Below, in pieces: positions 62,801 to 64,000 of a stretch of 64,000 nt of DNA. The notes under the pieces were generated by a model. That model was not told the origin of the DNA and searched no databases. It saw nothing but the letters and a program-made list of their open reading frames with translations. The stretch lies in the NCBI GenBank assembly GCA_033439765.1, contig JAULSN010000001.1, positions 7,874,001-7,938,000 on the forward strand, in the 5' to 3' direction. Position 1 is the stretch's first letter; each line of letters begins with the position of its first letter. A program made the translations under genes and the position numbers. The DNA comes from Lasiosphaeria ovina (taxonomy: Eukaryota > Ascomycota > Sordariomycetes > Sordariales > Lasiosphaeriaceae).

Positions 62801-64000
62801 AAATGAAATGGAAGAATGCATTGTGATATCGACGACAAAAACACACCATACACACACGCCAGCTGGCACTCACACGCACAACAAAGAGGAAACCAAGATC
62901 TTGTTTTCCATATATCCCTTCTCTCCACCCCCCACAGAACAATCCCCTGGAGTAAGGTACCTACGTAGGTAATAATTACCAAGCGACGGGACGCGATCGG
63001 CCACCACATATTGTGACAAGCGAGGCCAGCATATATGCACATTGGTCCTTCATAAAGAAGGCAACTCATCTATATCCAGGGGTACTGGGGTGTGGCCTCG
63101 ATATTGGATTCTCGTCCGACAGTGGCACGAAAGCTGCCCGTTTCCCTGGAGCACGGGATTTTTATTGCGTGTAAGCGTAATATATGCGGTGGTCATCAGT
63201 CACAAGGGGTGGTTTTCTTTTTTTTTCGTCCCTCTTTTTGATTGCATTGTTTGATCGATTGATAGGCACCGGCTACACAGCAGGACGGATGAACCTTACC
63301 CAGCATCGCTAGCGGCATCGCACAACGACGCTACGTAAAACTGCTGTACCTGCCTTGCACGGCGGCGTTGGGGAGAGGTAACCACCCACCAGCCTTTTTT
63401 CTTCCTTTGGCTCATGTTTAGGGGCAAAAGGTGGACACTCTCGATGACGCTTTGAGCGGCGAGAAGTCCCGTGGCCCACTATTTGGTACCTAGGTAGCGT
63501 AGAACGTTTAGGGTCGTCTTGTTGTTATTATTGTTGTTGTTGTCAACCATGGAGTTTAAAACCACAGCGTAAACAACAAGAGCTGTTGCTCAAAAGTCTG
63601 ACGGCCCATAAACCAGGCCTACTTGGTCGTTGGGGGGAGGGGCCCCATGGGGTCGGCCAGAATTTGGTCGGCCCGGATTCTGTGGACGTGTCGTCCCCTA
63701 TATCCGAATCGGAAGTGAGAACCAAAGACGATCTTCCGGGTTGCCAACGTGCAAATCTCCCGAGAAGACGCCCGGGAGGAAATATTATAGAACAGTTCAA
63801 ATTTCCGGGCGCTACTCAAACTCGCTGTACATGCGTATATTCTTCTGTTCCGGGGAGGCTTTGATGTTTGACACGAACCAATGCTGCATGTATCGACAAT
63901 ACATCCTCGGCATGTATACGCCGTCCGGAAGGATTCGCTTTGACTGGGCCGCGCCATTCGCGTGGCTTCCCCTTCCCGGAAGAAGGAGAAGGAAAGACAC
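59897..64000. other. Intergenic, 4.1 kb, no gene seen
   Basis: Upstream flank of GCN20, then sequence without recognisable coding motifs on either strand. It contains CCTAGG-type palindromes at 62954-62973 and 63484-63498 and a CGTACAGTACA word near 60080. The window end does not cut any gene I can support. Confidence 0.6.

Overview
This window is nuclear DNA of a filamentous ascomycete, most likely a Sordariomycete. The genes carry short spliceosomal introns with GTRNGY donors and CTAAC/CTGAC-type branch sites, coding sequence is strongly GC3-biased, and the gene set is typical of moulds (Pex20, a fungal-type Mlp1/Tpr, a DOPA-dioxygenase-like protein, a 447-residue beta-tubulin). There is no sign of an operon, prophage or CRISPR array.

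The left third (1-22.8 kb) is gene-dense. In order it holds the 3' part of a Whi2-like phosphatase activator (+), a secreted PQQ-type glucose/sorbosone dehydrogenase (+), SEC13 (-) sharing a divergent promoter region with PEX20 (+), a DOPA 4,5-dioxygenase-like protein (+), a type I membrane protein with three copies of a six-cysteine module (+), and the nuclear-basket protein Mlp1 (+). The middle (22.8-51.5 kb) is almost empty. I find only one convincing gene there, a bZIP transcription factor at 44.0-45.1 kb, alone between gaps of about 21 kb and 6.4 kb. Those gaps hold microsatellites, short palindromes, a perfect hairpin, a G-quadruplex-type tract and a 243-bp MITE-like element with 24-bp terminal inverted repeats and TA flanks. 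The right part (51.5-64 kb) holds a CIA30-domain protein (+), then beta-tubulin (-) and the ABC-F protein Gcn20 (-), followed by about 4 kb with no recognisable gene.

Most genes are unrelated housekeeping functions: stress signalling, COPII/nuclear pore, peroxisome import, nuclear basket, cytoskeleton and amino-acid starvation signalling. The least explained gene is the one at 12.8-15.5 kb. Its three extracellular modules share the exact spacing C-x16-C-x9-C-x-C-x20-C-x17/18-C, followed by a Gly/Ser stalk, one membrane helix and a Pro/Tyr/Gln-rich cytoplasmic tail with its own repeat. This architecture suggests a wall-facing sensor or adhesin, and the spacing also confirms a 7-nt microexon in the gene model.
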